NCBI GenBank assembly: GCA_017993835.1
Contig: JAGOLX010000030.1
Span: 1 to 64,000 of the forward strand
Length of the DNA stretch: 64,000 nt
Origin: Phycisphaerae bacterium
GTDB taxonomy: Bacteria; Planctomycetota; Phycisphaerae; Sedimentisphaerales; Anaerobacaceae
Reading direction: 5' to 3'
A model generated the notes under the pieces. It saw only the letters and a list, made by a program, of their open reading frames with translations. It was not told the origin of the DNA and made no database searches. How positions within the stretch are numbered: position 1 is the first letter of the stretch; the number at the start of each line of letters is the position of its first letter. Positions 53,762-62,111 of the stretch are shown here, piece after piece. The position numbers and the translations under genes were made by a program.

Positions 53762-54463
53762 ATGGTGAACCAAGGAAGTGATGGTATGGTTCTTGGAGTG
53801 CTCCTCAGAGGCGGGGTGGAAGACTGGGCGGGTCCGGTCGGGCTCGTCGTTCATCATGCCCTTCTGTTGTTTGCGGTAGTCAATCCGGTCGGCAACATCC
53901 CGGTCTACGCCGATCTGACGCGAGAGCTGGCGATCCGCGAGCGGGGAAACGTCATGAATCTCGCAGTCCTCACGTCGCTGTGTGTCGTGACGATCTTCGC
54001 CCTGGTCGGCGACTGGAGCCTGGTCTACCTGTTCAACGTGACCGTGGGAGAGCTGGCGATTGCCGGCGGCATCCTCCTGTTCATCGTGGCCCTTCGCGGC
54101 GTAATGGCCCAGGGGGCCGTATACCAGCATTCCAAAGACAGTCGTATGTTGGCGGTTTTTCCGATTGCCTTTCCCATCATGGTGGGCCCCGGCGCGATTA
54201 CGATGACGATCATCACGACGGGCGCGATCGGACAGGGCCTGATGGTCGTCACCGCGGTAGTCACCTTCTTCTTTGTTTTTCTGATCGCCCGCAACGCCGA
54301 CCGCTTGATGCGTTTGGTCGGTCCTTACGCCGGCATGATGATCGCTCGGCTTCTCTACATCTTCCTGGCGGCCCGGGCGGTCGCCATGGTCCTCGACGGC
54401 GTGACGGCGTTCATTCACAGCCTGTCCCCAGGCGACCCAAACGCTGTCGCCATGCTCCTCTAA
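53762..54463 (+). CDS. MarC-family membrane protein
   Basis: 233 aa with six predicted membrane helices. Family motifs: LLFAVVNPVGNIPVYADLT and FPIAFPIMVGPGAITMTI. A longer N-terminus than usual (about 28 residues before the first helix) may mean translation starts at the second Met (residue 9). MarC proteins have no proven transport role. Its stop overlaps that of the convergent sigma gene by 4 bases. Confidence 0.88.
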   Translation: MVNQGSDGMVLGVLLRGGVEDWAGPVGLVVHHALLLFAVVNPVGNIPVYADLTRELAIRERGNVMNLAVLTSLCVVTIFALVGDWSLVYLFNVTVGELAIAGGILLFIVALRGVMAQGAVYQHSKDSRMLAVFPIAFPIMVGPGAITMTIITTGAIGQGLMVVTAVVTFFFVFLIARNADRLMRLVGPYAGMMIARLLYIFLAARAVAMVLDGVTAFIHSLSPGDPNAVAMLL

Positions 54464-55935
54464 GCTGTTGCGTTGTCCTGCCGGTTCAAGGACGGAAAGG
54501 GCGTGCCTCTGACAAGCTCGACGACCTGGCCGGTGCGGGCCGACGCCCAGGGTTCGAGGTGGATTCCGAGCGAAGCGACCTGGACCTCCTCCGGCAGGAT
54601 CGACCAATGGTTGTGGACACCGCCGATGGCCGCCGGGATGGGGTTGTCCCCGAGCTGCATCCGCAGTGCCGCACGGTAACGCGGCTCCTCGTAGGGACTG
54701 AATTGCACTGACATCTTTGGGACGACCCGTTCTGCCAGACGGCGCAACAGTTCTTCCACCGCCTGCAAGTCCAGCGGTCCCGCCTGCTTCCAGAGCAGTC
54801 CCAAAGTGTCGCTCATGCAGCCACCTGTCTTCAGTTGGCTTCTGAAGGCCTCCTGCGTGGCCTTCCTGGCGATCAGCTCGCCCATCGCGAGGACGGACCC
54901 GTCCTCGTCCTCGATCAAAAGGCTTCTCTCAGTCGTGATGTAGGCTCCCTGCGGTTCGCGAGTGAAGTCCGGCGGGAGTGAAAACGACATCGCGTGGGCC
55001 CGGTCGTCGAACAGTCGTCGGGCGACGCTGTTGAGATCGATCTTGGATACGTCCACCTGCCAGGAGTGAAAGTCCGGAAGCGCCTCGCGAATCGCATTTG
55101 CTGTCGCGCCGACTGGATGATTCGGATCTTTCGCTCGCTCGGACGGGTCGTGATGCTCGCGAAGCGACCGTCGGACTGTCTCCTCCCTCTTGGGCGTCAT
55201 GGCCGGCCCCTCTTTCGGCATCCTCGCTGCGAAGTGGCGTCTCATGATGTCCCCAAGCACCTCGCGCGGCACCGGGCCAAAACTCGCTGCCTTGCGGATG
55301 ACCTGGTAGAAGGCCTCGGAATCCAGTCCCTCGTCCGCTGCCTCGCGGAGTTGTCGCAGGATCTGCTCGTATTCCTCGCTCATGGGTTTGCTCCCTTCGA
55401 GGATGCGCTCCGCGGCGGCCTGGAGTCGCTTTCGCCCATCGTGTAGCCTGCGTTTGAGCGTGCCGGCGGGTACGTCCAGGAATCGGGAAGCAGCCTCGAC
55501 CGTGTAGCTCTCGAAGTAGAACAGCGAGATGGCCTCGCGGAGGATGGGGGGCAGGCTTCGCACCGCTTCCTGCACGAGAGCCGCCAGTTCCTGTCTTTCC
55601 AGACGCTCGCCCGGCGTGGGAGTTCTGGAATCGTCCGATTCCTGGGACTTGACGCTGTTCGCGGCGCACGTTGCATTTCGCAGACGCCGTGCTGTGCGAA
55701 CGACAATCGTCCGCAGCCAGGGGCCGAAGCGGTCCGGATCGCGGAGGCTCGTCAAGCCCTCCATCGCGGCAAAGAAGCCCTCGGATGCCGCGTCCTCTGC
55801 TAGCGACAGATCGCCCGTCACGCCGAAGGCCGCTGCACGAGCTGCACGCCAGTATCGCTGGTACAGCCCAGCGATTGCCGCCGGCTCGCCGCATCTGGCC
55901 TGTTCCACCCAGTCGTGTTCTGCTCGTTCTGCCAT
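54460..55935 (-). CDS. ECF sigma factor with about 300-residue C-terminal extension
   Basis: 491 aa from the ATG at 55935; no strong ribosome site, and the frame is open upstream. Sigma region 2 at about 10-90 (GEPAAIAGLYQRYWRAARAA, AEDAASEGFFAAMEG, FGPWLRTIVVRTARR) and region 4 at about 125-185 (LPPILREAISLFYFESYTVE, SRFLDVPAGTLKRRLHDGRK). The remaining 300 residues are not a known domain to me; they hold a region of charged helices, then mixed beta strands and no membrane segment. Some planctomycete ECF sigmas carry long C-terminal domains that replace an anti-sigma; that role is inferred here. No anti-sigma gene is adjacent. Confidence 0.8.
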   Translation of the reverse strand: MAERAEHDWVEQARCGEPAAIAGLYQRYWRAARAAAFGVTGDLSLAEDAASEGFFAAMEGLTSLRDPDRFGPWLRTIVVRTARRLRNATCAANSVKSQESDDSRTPTPGERLERQELAALVQEAVRSLPPILREAISLFYFESYTVEAASRFLDVPAGTLKRRLHDGRKRLQAAAERILEGSKPMSEEYEQILRQLREAADEGLDSEAFYQVIRKAASFGPVPREVLGDIMRRHFAARMPKEGPAMTPKREETVRRSLREHHDPSERAKDPNHPVGATANAIREALPDFHSWQVDVSKIDLNSVARRLFDDRAHAMSFSLPPDFTREPQGAYITTERSLLIEDEDGSVLAMGELIARKATQEAFRSQLKTGGCMSDTLGLLWKQAGPLDLQAVEELLRRLAERVVPKMSVQFSPYEEPRYRAALRMQLGDNPIPAAIGGVHNHWSILPEEVQVASLGIHLEPWASARTGQVVELVRGTPFPSLNRQDNATA

Positions 55936-56011
55936 ACCATATACTGTGTGTCCTGCAACGGAGCGGAGGTTCGCGCCTTGTGGCGTCGGCAAGAGATATA
56001 TCTGAGGCGAT

Positions 56012-56257
56012 CTACTGTTGTCGTGATCGCAGCCTGCCTTCACGGGCCCCTCGCGGCTGGCCCGGCCGGATCGGCGTTCGGGCCCCTCGAACCTCCATCG
56101 GGATCGAATAGAGCGAGGTCCGCGCCGTGAGCGCGAAATCACCGGCCAGCTTCTTGATCTGCGCGCCGGCCGCTACGATACGGGTATTCTCCTGGGCACT
56201 ACATGCGGCCGCTGTTGCCGTGAGAACCAACGTCAATGCCAGTCTCTTGCTGATCAT
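56012..56257 (-). pseudogene. Truncated SMP-30/gluconolactonase-like gene, N-terminal fragment
   Basis: 81 codons from an ATG at 56257 with AAAGGAC upstream. Signal peptide MISKRLALTLVLTATAAACS, then TRIVAAGAQIKKLAGDFALT, which resembles the start of exported SMP-30/gluconolactonase/LRE-like propellers (normally about 300 aa, with a following EGPAWD motif). After that the frame reads into Arg/Pro-rich sequence and stops. So the rest of the gene seems lost by deletion. It lies just upstream of the extended sigma factor. Confidence 0.5.
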
Positions 56258-56536
56258 AGTCGTGTCCTTTCCATTTCCAGACGAGTCTATCCGCCGACTC
56301 GCCGCACGGCAAGCGTCTGACGCGGCCTTCATGGAACACGCAGGTCTTTGGGGTCTGTGGTATACCGCCAGTTGCCGTGCAGATCAGTGAACCGCCCGAT
56401 GGAGGCGTGCGTAGTCTCAATAATGCTCGCAGGCAGGCGAGCTGGTGAGACTGTACGCGCGATTGGCGGTCGGCACAACGTGGCAGCCGTCCGTTCGCGC
56501 AGAGTATCTGCTCCTTTGTGCTATGGGAGGTTCATC

Positions 56537-56878
56537 ATGGCAGGGAAATTCGAACTCAAGAAGAGCAAGAACGGCAAGTTCATGTTCAACCTCAGAGCGG
56601 GGAACAACCAGGTCATTCTGACCAGCGAGACGTACAACGACAAGGACGGCGCCCAGGGCGGGATCGAATCGGTCAGGAACAACGCCAACGACGATGCCCG
56701 ATACGAACGCAGGAACTCGACGAAGAATGAGCCCTACTTCGTTCTGAAGGCGATCAATGGGGAGATCATCGGTACCAGCGAGATGTACTCGTCCGCGTCG
56801 GCCATGGAAAACGGCATTGCATCCGTCAAAGCGAATAGCCCCGCTGCCTCCGTGGTGGACACGACCGCGAACGGATAG
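56537..56878 (+). CDS. YegP-family DUF1508 protein, two repeats
   Basis: 113 aa; ATG at 56537 with GGGAGG six bases upstream. Two copies of the DUF1508 unit: FELKKSKNGKFMFNLRAGNN..ETYNDKDGAQGGIESV and RRNSTKNEPYFVLKAINGEI..EMYSSASAMENGIASV. Small soluble protein, function unknown across the family. Last residues are a short Ala/Thr tail. Confidence 0.9.
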   Translation: MAGKFELKKSKNGKFMFNLRAGNNQVILTSETYNDKDGAQGGIESVRNNANDDARYERRNSTKNEPYFVLKAINGEIIGTSEMYSSASAMENGIASVKANSPAASVVDTTANG

Positions 56879-56917
56879 CGATGCCTGTGAAGGGGGACTC
56901 GGTGTTCCGGCCCGGGC

Positions 56918-57565
56918 TCACCGGATCTTGTAGCTGATGGCCATTCCGTCGTTCTTCTCCATGGAGGAGCGAATGATGACCGTGTCGTAGTCGGGACTGG
57001 TCTGGACGTAGTCGAGGTAGTCCTTCATCGCCCGGGCCGACTGGATTACGTTGTCCGCGACGACCACTGCGCCGACAGACAGCCTGGGCTCGATGATCTT
57101 GAGGTACTTGAAATAGTCCTGCTTCACGGCGTCGATGAAGACGAAGTCGATAGGGCCTTCGACGTCCCCCAGCGTCTTGAGGGCGTCGCCCTCCACGCAG
57201 GTGACGACGTTCTCCAGTCCGACCTTGGCGAGGTTCTCGCGGGTCTGGCGGACGCGGGCGGGATCGATCTCCAGGGTCCAGAGGTGCCCGCCAGTCCGCT
57301 CGAAGGCGATCCCCATGTTGATTGCGCCGAACCCGGCGGCCGAGCCGACCTCCACGCCCCGCTTGGCGCGAGCGGTCTCGACGAGGATGCGAAGCATCAT
57401 GGCGTCGCCGGGGGCGGTGCTCAGGCCGTCCCGTCTGAAGGTTTCGATGAACTGCTTGCGGAACTCGGGGCTGGGCTTGTCGCCTTCCCCAGCGTACGCA
57501 CACAAGGCGACAAGGCTCAACCCGGCGACACACAGAACGACTGCGACGATAAGACGATGCTTCAT
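56918..57565 (-). CDS. Exported class I SAM-dependent O-methyltransferase-like protein
   Basis: 215 aa from the ATG at 57565 (AGAGG eight bases upstream). It begins with a clear signal peptide (KHRLIVAVVLCVAGLSLVAL, then CAYAGEG). After that is a catechol-O-methyltransferase-like fold: SAM motif I VEVGSAAGFGAINMG, motif II region LWTLEIDPARV, and VFIDAVKQDYFKYLKIIEP with the metal-type Asp. SAM is made in the cytoplasm, so an exported methyltransferase is odd. Either the signal acts only as an anchor facing inward, or the protein has another job. Confidence 0.82.
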   Translation of the reverse strand: MKHRLIVAVVLCVAGLSLVALCAYAGEGDKPSPEFRKQFIETFRRDGLSTAPGDAMMLRILVETARAKRGVEVGSAAGFGAINMGIAFERTGGHLWTLEIDPARVRQTRENLAKVGLENVVTCVEGDALKTLGDVEGPIDFVFIDAVKQDYFKYLKIIEPRLSVGAVVVADNVIQSARAMKDYLDYVQTSPDYDTVIIRSSMEKNDGMAISYKIR

Positions 57566-57627
57566 CGACGATACCTCTGCCAATGTACTATTTGGTGACG
57601 CGACGCTGGGACTCCACGCTTCGCATT

Positions 57628-58533
57628 TCACGCAATATCCGCCAAGGCGTTGTTTATCCGCTGGATGGCTTCGTCGATCTCCGCGGTGTTCTTGAAGCCG
57701 ATGGTGATGCAGTCGAGCAGGCCGCACTGCATCGCGAAGCGAATGCTCTTTTCGCGGTCCTCGGGCGTAACGAACTTGCCCTCGCCCATAATCTTCATGC
57801 CGATGATGCCCCGACCCTTGGCCCGCATGAGCTTGATCTGTTCCATGACGGCTGCCACGTGCGATCCGTCGCTCGGCGCGTTCCAGGTGGGTGCCGGAGT
57901 GTCCATCTGAACGCCCTGCGGATTGACGCGGACCAGGTGCACATCGACCCAGTCCAGCTCGACCGACCGCTTCAACGCCGGCAGGCTGTGGCAGGAAACG
58001 CCGTGGACACGGATGATCTGTTTCTCCTTGGCCTCCTCGAGCGCGTCCATGACCGGCTTGCGTTCCTCTTCCCAGTTCGGAGTAGTCGTGCAATGCACGA
58101 GCACGCTGTCGATGTACTCGACGCCATAGGTCTTGCGATAGGCGTCGAGCTCTTCGAGCGGCTTGGCGGGAACGCCGCCCATCTTGGTCTGGATGAACAG
58201 CTTCTCTCGCGGCAGACCCTTGATGGCCTCTCCGAGCATCGCGTGCGTCTCGTACGACCGGGCAATGTCGACGTGCGTGATCCCCTGGTCATAGGCATAC
58301 CGGATCAGGCGGGTGAAGCCGTCCTGGCCCAGGTGAGACTGGACACGGCCGGAACTGGTGCCACAGCCGAAGCTGAGTCGGCAGGCCTTGAGCCCGGTCT
58401 TGCCCAGCGGGACGATATCCACCGCAGTCTTCTTGCCGGCCGCCTGTGCCGCCAGAGGAGACAACGTGAGCCCGCCGGCGATGGCCGCGGTCCGTTCGAT
58501 GAATTGGCGTCTGGTGAGTTGATGTCTCTGCAT
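57628..58533 (-). CDS. Tat-exported aldo/keto reductase
   Basis: 301 aa. Tat-type leader (TRRQFIERTAAIAGGLTLS), then an aldo/keto reductase barrel: PLGKTGLKACRLSFG, THVDIARSYETHAMLG with the catalytic Tyr, FIQTKMGG with Lys, VLVHCTTTP with His. The C-terminal part (TIGFKNTAEIDEAI) is also normal. Such exported reductases occur in planctomycetes; substrate unknown. Divergent from the two small genes at 58763. Confidence 0.9.
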   Translation of the reverse strand: MQRHQLTRRQFIERTAAIAGGLTLSPLAAQAAGKKTAVDIVPLGKTGLKACRLSFGCGTSSGRVQSHLGQDGFTRLIRYAYDQGITHVDIARSYETHAMLGEAIKGLPREKLFIQTKMGGVPAKPLEELDAYRKTYGVEYIDSVLVHCTTTPNWEEERKPVMDALEEAKEKQIIRVHGVSCHSLPALKRSVELDWVDVHLVRVNPQGVQMDTPAPTWNAPSDGSHVAAVMEQIKLMRAKGRGIIGMKIMGEGKFVTPEDREKSIRFAMQCGLLDCITIGFKNTAEIDEAIQRINNALADIA

Positions 58534-58762
58534 AGATGTGCCCCTTCTCTGAAGCTGTCAAGGTGCATACGCATGTCATGCACGCCGGTTCAGTTCCATC
58601 GGCTGCATCCACGGCAAGCGTTGTTGGATGCCCCTCTATCCTGCCAGACCCAGGCCGAAAAGGCAACAGTTTTGTCCGGCGTGACCGGATTGACTCGTCG
58701 ATGGAGGTGTGCTACCATTGTGCTGGTGGTGAATCTCGAGCGCGACGGATACTGGAAGTGTC

Positions 58763-59014
58763 ATGAAGAAGGGGCAGACAAACGTCGGTGGATTGACAAA
58801 CCAACTTGTTGCCCAATCGCGCGTGATTGCGCGAGGCCGGCGTATCCGTGATCTGGACCGGCTTCTCAAAGAGTACGGTGGCAGACCCTCGATGTGGACC
58901 AAGAGAAGCAGTCCAGTGGTTGAAATGGAGGGCCAGAGGTACGAGTATCATTGGTATGAGCATCACGGGATTGGGAGATTTGAGATCAAGAGAAAGAAGG
59001 TGACGGACTCATGA
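58763..59014 (+). CDS. Small protein resembling a polymorphic-toxin C-terminal domain
   Basis: 83 aa. The last 50 residues (LLKEYGGRPSMWTKRSSPVV, then GQRYEYHWYEHHGIGRFEIK) resemble the ends of contact-dependent or Rhs-type toxins: a K-x-Y-G-G start, a W-x-K-x-S-S core and a final HWYE-x-n-G-x-x-E-x-K motif. I recall this pattern but cannot search. No signal peptide. ATG at 58763 with GGAAG upstream. The next gene overlaps its stop as ATGA, as for toxin and immunity pairs. Confidence 0.55.
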   Translation: MKKGQTNVGGLTNQLVAQSRVIARGRRIRDLDRLLKEYGGRPSMWTKRSSPVVEMEGQRYEYHWYEHHGIGRFEIKRKKVTDS

Positions 59015-59337
59015 TTGTCAAGCTGAGGGAAGAGAGTGCCGATTTCTCCGATCTGACAATGGATCAGCCCTATTTCGTGATCGGAATTGAAGCAGATGAT
59101 TATCGGATACTGAACGACCATGGCAAGCCGTATCTCTATCCGGCCCATCTGTTCGAAGTGGTCGATCCGCACGAGCCGGGCATCTGGGTCACAGAGTATG
59201 GGGATGACGGGGAACGTTATTCATATCCGCCGGAGTTGAATGAGGCCGGCTTCTTTGAGGACTACTTCGACGGGGTTGGCGACGCCCTCTCCAAGTTCTG
59301 GCACGTGGTGAACAAACGTCTCTCCGAGGCAGCCTGA
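59011..59337 (+). CDS. Small acidic protein, possible immunity partner
   Basis: 108 aa, strongly acidic; starts in ATGA overlap with the gene before it. Segments MDQPYFVIGIEADDYRILND and KPYLYPAHLFEVVDPHEPG give an alternating beta pattern common in small immunity proteins. No membrane segment. Function inferred from the pairing only. Confidence 0.6.
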   Translation: MIVKLREESADFSDLTMDQPYFVIGIEADDYRILNDHGKPYLYPAHLFEVVDPHEPGIWVTEYGDDGERYSYPPELNEAGFFEDYFDGVGDALSKFWHVVNKRLSEAA

Positions 59338-59542
59338 GATTGGTGTCAACCGGTGTGGACGCGAGCCTGCCCACTTGCCTGTCGATTACGCGTACTGGCC
59401 AGACCGGAATGCCTGGATTCTCGAACCCTGAGTTCTTCACAACGGGATCGTGGAGGGAAGACAGGAAGGATGTATCGGGGATTGCGAGCGATTCGAATGC
59501 GATCAATCGTCCAGTGTTCGATAGGATAGGAGAGATTCTACT

Positions 59543-60019
59543 ATGACAAGTGACGAGGTTGTGGAGTGCTGTCCGCGGTTTGAGCCGGGGCCTTGGGATG
59601 GGACGGAGTTGAGCTGGAAGGACCGGAGGTTCGTGAAGGACCGGGTCCGGAGCTTCCTGCACATTCCGCTCAACTTCGGCTCGGTCATGGTGCGGAACAT
59701 GCAGAAGATCGAGGCGGCGGGGGCGAAATCCAGCGAAGCCATCGTGCTTTCCGATGAGAACTCGCTGTGGGGCGCCGATGTCTACATCGCGGTCGGCAAG
59801 GAGGTCCAGGGCGCAGACAACGTCACCCTCTCGGGCACCTTCCTGAGCAAGGTGTTCGAGGGTCCTTACCAGCGCGTGCCCAAGTGGATCCAGGAAACCA
59901 AGAGCTTCGTTACGTCGCGGGGCAAGCAGATCAAGAAGCTGTTCTGCTACTACACCACTTGTCCGAAGTGTGCGAAGAAGTACGGGAAGAACTACGTGGT
60001 GATCCTGGCCCAGGTGTGA
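59543..60019 (+). CDS. Conserved hydrolase-annotated protein of unknown function
   Basis: 158 aa; AGGAGAG about nine bases before the ATG. I recall a widespread bacterial family with the same landmarks: WDGTELSWKDRRFVKDRVRS, IPLNFGSVM, LSDENSLWGADVYIAVGKEV, LSGTFLSKVFEGPY, and the closing YYTTCPKCAKKYGKNYVVIL. The C-x-x-C pair could bind zinc. No biochemical role is known to me. Its 3' end overlaps the convergent EamA gene by 89 bases. Confidence 0.8.
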   Translation: MTSDEVVECCPRFEPGPWDGTELSWKDRRFVKDRVRSFLHIPLNFGSVMVRNMQKIEAAGAKSSEAIVLSDENSLWGADVYIAVGKEVQGADNVTLSGTFLSKVFEGPYQRVPKWIQETKSFVTSRGKQIKKLFCYYTTCPKCAKKYGKNYVVILAQV

Positions 60020-60890
60020 GCAGCAGGGGCAGTTGCACGACGATCAGGCCCGTGAACATCAGGGTGCAGCCGAGCAGGTCGCGCGGGCCGAGCCGCTCGC
60101 CCAGCGCGACGTAACCCGCCAGGGCCGCGAAGACGGTTTCGAGGCTCATCACGATGGCTGCGTGCGCGGGCGGGGAGGTTCGCTGGCAGACGACCTGGAG
60201 CGTGAAGGCGACTCCCGCGGAGAAGACGCCGGCGTAGAGGATCGGGATCGTGGCTGCTCCGATCCCGGCGAGGGTGGTCTGCTCGAACAGGATCGCGGCC
60301 GGCAGGCTCAGGGCTGCACAGGCGACGAACTGGATGCAGGCGATGTACAGGGGATTGGCCCGCTTGGCGAGATGGTCGATCCAGAGGACGTGAGCGGCCC
60401 AGAAGAACGCCCCGATGAGGACGAACAGGTCGCCTCGCCCGATAGCGAACGATTCCGTGACGCTCAGCAGATACAGGCCCGCCACCGTCACCATGGCTCC
60501 GATCCAGACCGCTGGGCCGCATCGATGTCCGAGGAACAGGCCCACGATGGGGACGAGCACGACGTAGAGACTGGTGATGAAGCTGGCCTTACCGGCGGTT
60601 GTGTGGACCAGTCCCATCTGCTGCATGGACGCACCGCCGAACAGGGCCAAACCCGCGAGGATGCCTCCCCACAACAGGAAAGACCCTCCCCGGTGGGAAT
60701 CCGGTCGTTCGTTCGTGCGAAACACCAGGAGCACGGGCACGAGCGTTGCCGCACCCACGGCGAACCGCAAGGCGTTGTACATCATCGGGCCGAGGTGGTC
60801 CATCGCCCTGCGTTGGGCGACGAACGTCGTACCCCACAGGAATGCCGCCAGGAGCAGCAGCAGGTCACTTTTCAGTGTCTTCGTTTGCAT
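59931..60890 (-). CDS. EamA/DMT-family transporter
   Basis: 319 aa from the ATG at 60890; no strong ribosome site. Ten membrane helices in two EamA repeats (LLLLLAAFLWGTTFVAQRRA and DLFVLIGAFFWAAHVLWIDH). The end MSLETVFAALAGYVALGE is typical. The last 27 residues, rich in Ser, Arg and Thr, are antisense to the end of the convergent gene and look like read-through past the normal stop. Drug/metabolite exporter; substrate unknown. Confidence 0.88.
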   Translation of the reverse strand: MQTKTLKSDLLLLLAAFLWGTTFVAQRRAMDHLGPMMYNALRFAVGAATLVPVLLVFRTNERPDSHRGGSFLLWGGILAGLALFGGASMQQMGLVHTTAGKASFITSLYVVLVPIVGLFLGHRCGPAVWIGAMVTVAGLYLLSVTESFAIGRGDLFVLIGAFFWAAHVLWIDHLAKRANPLYIACIQFVACAALSLPAAILFEQTTLAGIGAATIPILYAGVFSAGVAFTLQVVCQRTSPPAHAAIVMSLETVFAALAGYVALGERLGPRDLLGCTLMFTGLIVVQLPLLLTPGPGSPRSSSRTSSHTSDKWCSSRTAS

Positions 60891-61281
60891 GTTCTCAGGC
60901 ACATGGTTGCCGCCGGGGTCATGGTCCGAGGGTACGACCCGCCCCCAGTGCCCGTTCCCGTGCAAGCGATAGACGCCACTATAGCATCTTCTCCTGTATT
61001 CTCAAGACCGAACTTCCGTGGATGTTCGTCCGTCCCATACGGCGTAGGTGATTCGGCACATTGGCTTGCTCGCTCGGTGGTGCTCTCATGACTTGCTGAC
61101 GAACAGCGAGTGCCATTCTGCACCGCGCCGAGGTTCAGGTGAATGGTGAATTCTGCCGACAGGTCCGTATGCCTGTTGTCCTGCGGGTCAAGGGATACGT
61201 ATCATTAGCGACAACCTTGACTTCCTGTTGATCGCATGCAAAAAGGGGTTCTCTCAACGGATTTGTGGGTGGATTTGGGGG
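60891..61281. other. Stretch with no gene I can support
   Basis: Between the EamA start and the transposase remnant. Short overlapping frames only. Near 60975 a CACTATAG run could be part of a promoter. Part of it may be the lost 5' end of the transposase. Confidence 0.35.
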
Positions 61282-61483
61282 ATGAAGGCCTCGCAGGCGA
61301 CCCACATCCTGGATCGGTTTCACATCATGAGCCATCTGAACAAGGCGATTGACGATCTCCCTGCGAGAGTTGTTGCTGTACAACCTCAAGACGGTTCGCA
61401 GCTATCTGCTGAAAGAGGACTTTCAGCTCTTCTGGGCATATTGCCACGCTCCTTGGGCGGGTCGCTTTCTGGATCGCTGGTGC
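61282..61483 (+). pseudogene. ISL3-family transposase remnant
   Basis: First part (ASQATHILDRFHIMSHLNKA) and second part (LRELLLYNLKTVRSYLLKED, then FQLFWAYCHAPWAGRFLDRW) both match segments of ISL3-type DDE transposases, but they lie in different frames. The linking piece of about 45 residues normally found between them is missing, joined near 61363. Both ends of the gene are also gone. A dead fragment. A 6-bp hairpin (CACGGG..CCCGTG, 61494-61512) and a CCTTCGACAAGCTCAG run follow it. Confidence 0.75.
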
Positions 61484-61805
61484 CCATGCTACTCACGGGA
61501 AAGATGCCCGTGCTACGATATGCCCCTTCGACAAGCTCAGAGCCCGCCGTGAACGAAGCCAAATGGGGCAGGCTCTCACGGACACGTTACAAGCAGGCTG
61601 TCGCTCGCCATGACACCCGATGGCCAGTTTGTTTTCGCAGACACCTCGTGATTGTCCGGCGTGTTTTCCCCTTGCCATGAGCGGTCGCGTCGGCTTAGTA
61701 TAGGCGGTTGTGGGGAAGGCCGCAGGGCGGCGACGGGGGATGCGTTCGCCGGTGCGGACTCTTCAGCCGATGCGATGGGACAGGCACTTGAATGGAGGTG
61801 ACGCC
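61484..61805. other. Stretch with no gene I can support
   Basis: Between the transposase remnant and the phasin-like gene. Only overlapping shadow frames. Probably decayed insertion-sequence DNA plus the promoter of the phasin/UbiB pair. Confidence 0.35.
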
Positions 61806-62105
61806 ATGTTCGAGACGTTCGACAAACTGATGATGGCCGGCCTGGGGGCTCTGACCATGACCCGCGAACGCGCCGAGAAAATGTTCGACGAGTACGTCAA
61901 CAAGGGCCAGGCCATGAAAGAGACCCGCAGCGGGTTCGTCAAGGACGTGATGGACGGCGCCGAGCGGACCAAGGCGGAACTCCAGAAGCTCGTCGGCGAC
62001 CAGGTTCGCCAGACCGTCAACGGCCTGCACCTGGCGAGCAAGGAAGACGTCGAGCGGCTCGAACGCAAGCTCGATGAACTGCTGACCAAGTGCGGCGGGG
62101 AGTAG
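61806..62105 (+). CDS. Phasin-like helical protein
   Basis: 99 aa; GGAGGTGA just before the ATG at 61806. Predicted almost entirely helical: ETFDKLMMAGLGALTMTRER, AERTKAELQKLVGDQVRQTV and KEDVERLERKLDELLTK, the last a coiled-coil end with CGGE. This fits the small phasin/PhaP-type or poly(3-hydroxyalkanoate) regulator-like group often found next to UbiB/ABC1 kinases. The UbiB gene starts 6 bases after it. Confidence 0.75.
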   Translation: MFETFDKLMMAGLGALTMTRERAEKMFDEYVNKGQAMKETRSGFVKDVMDGAERTKAELQKLVGDQVRQTVNGLHLASKEDVERLERKLDELLTKCGGE

Positions 62106-62111
62106 TCGCCC

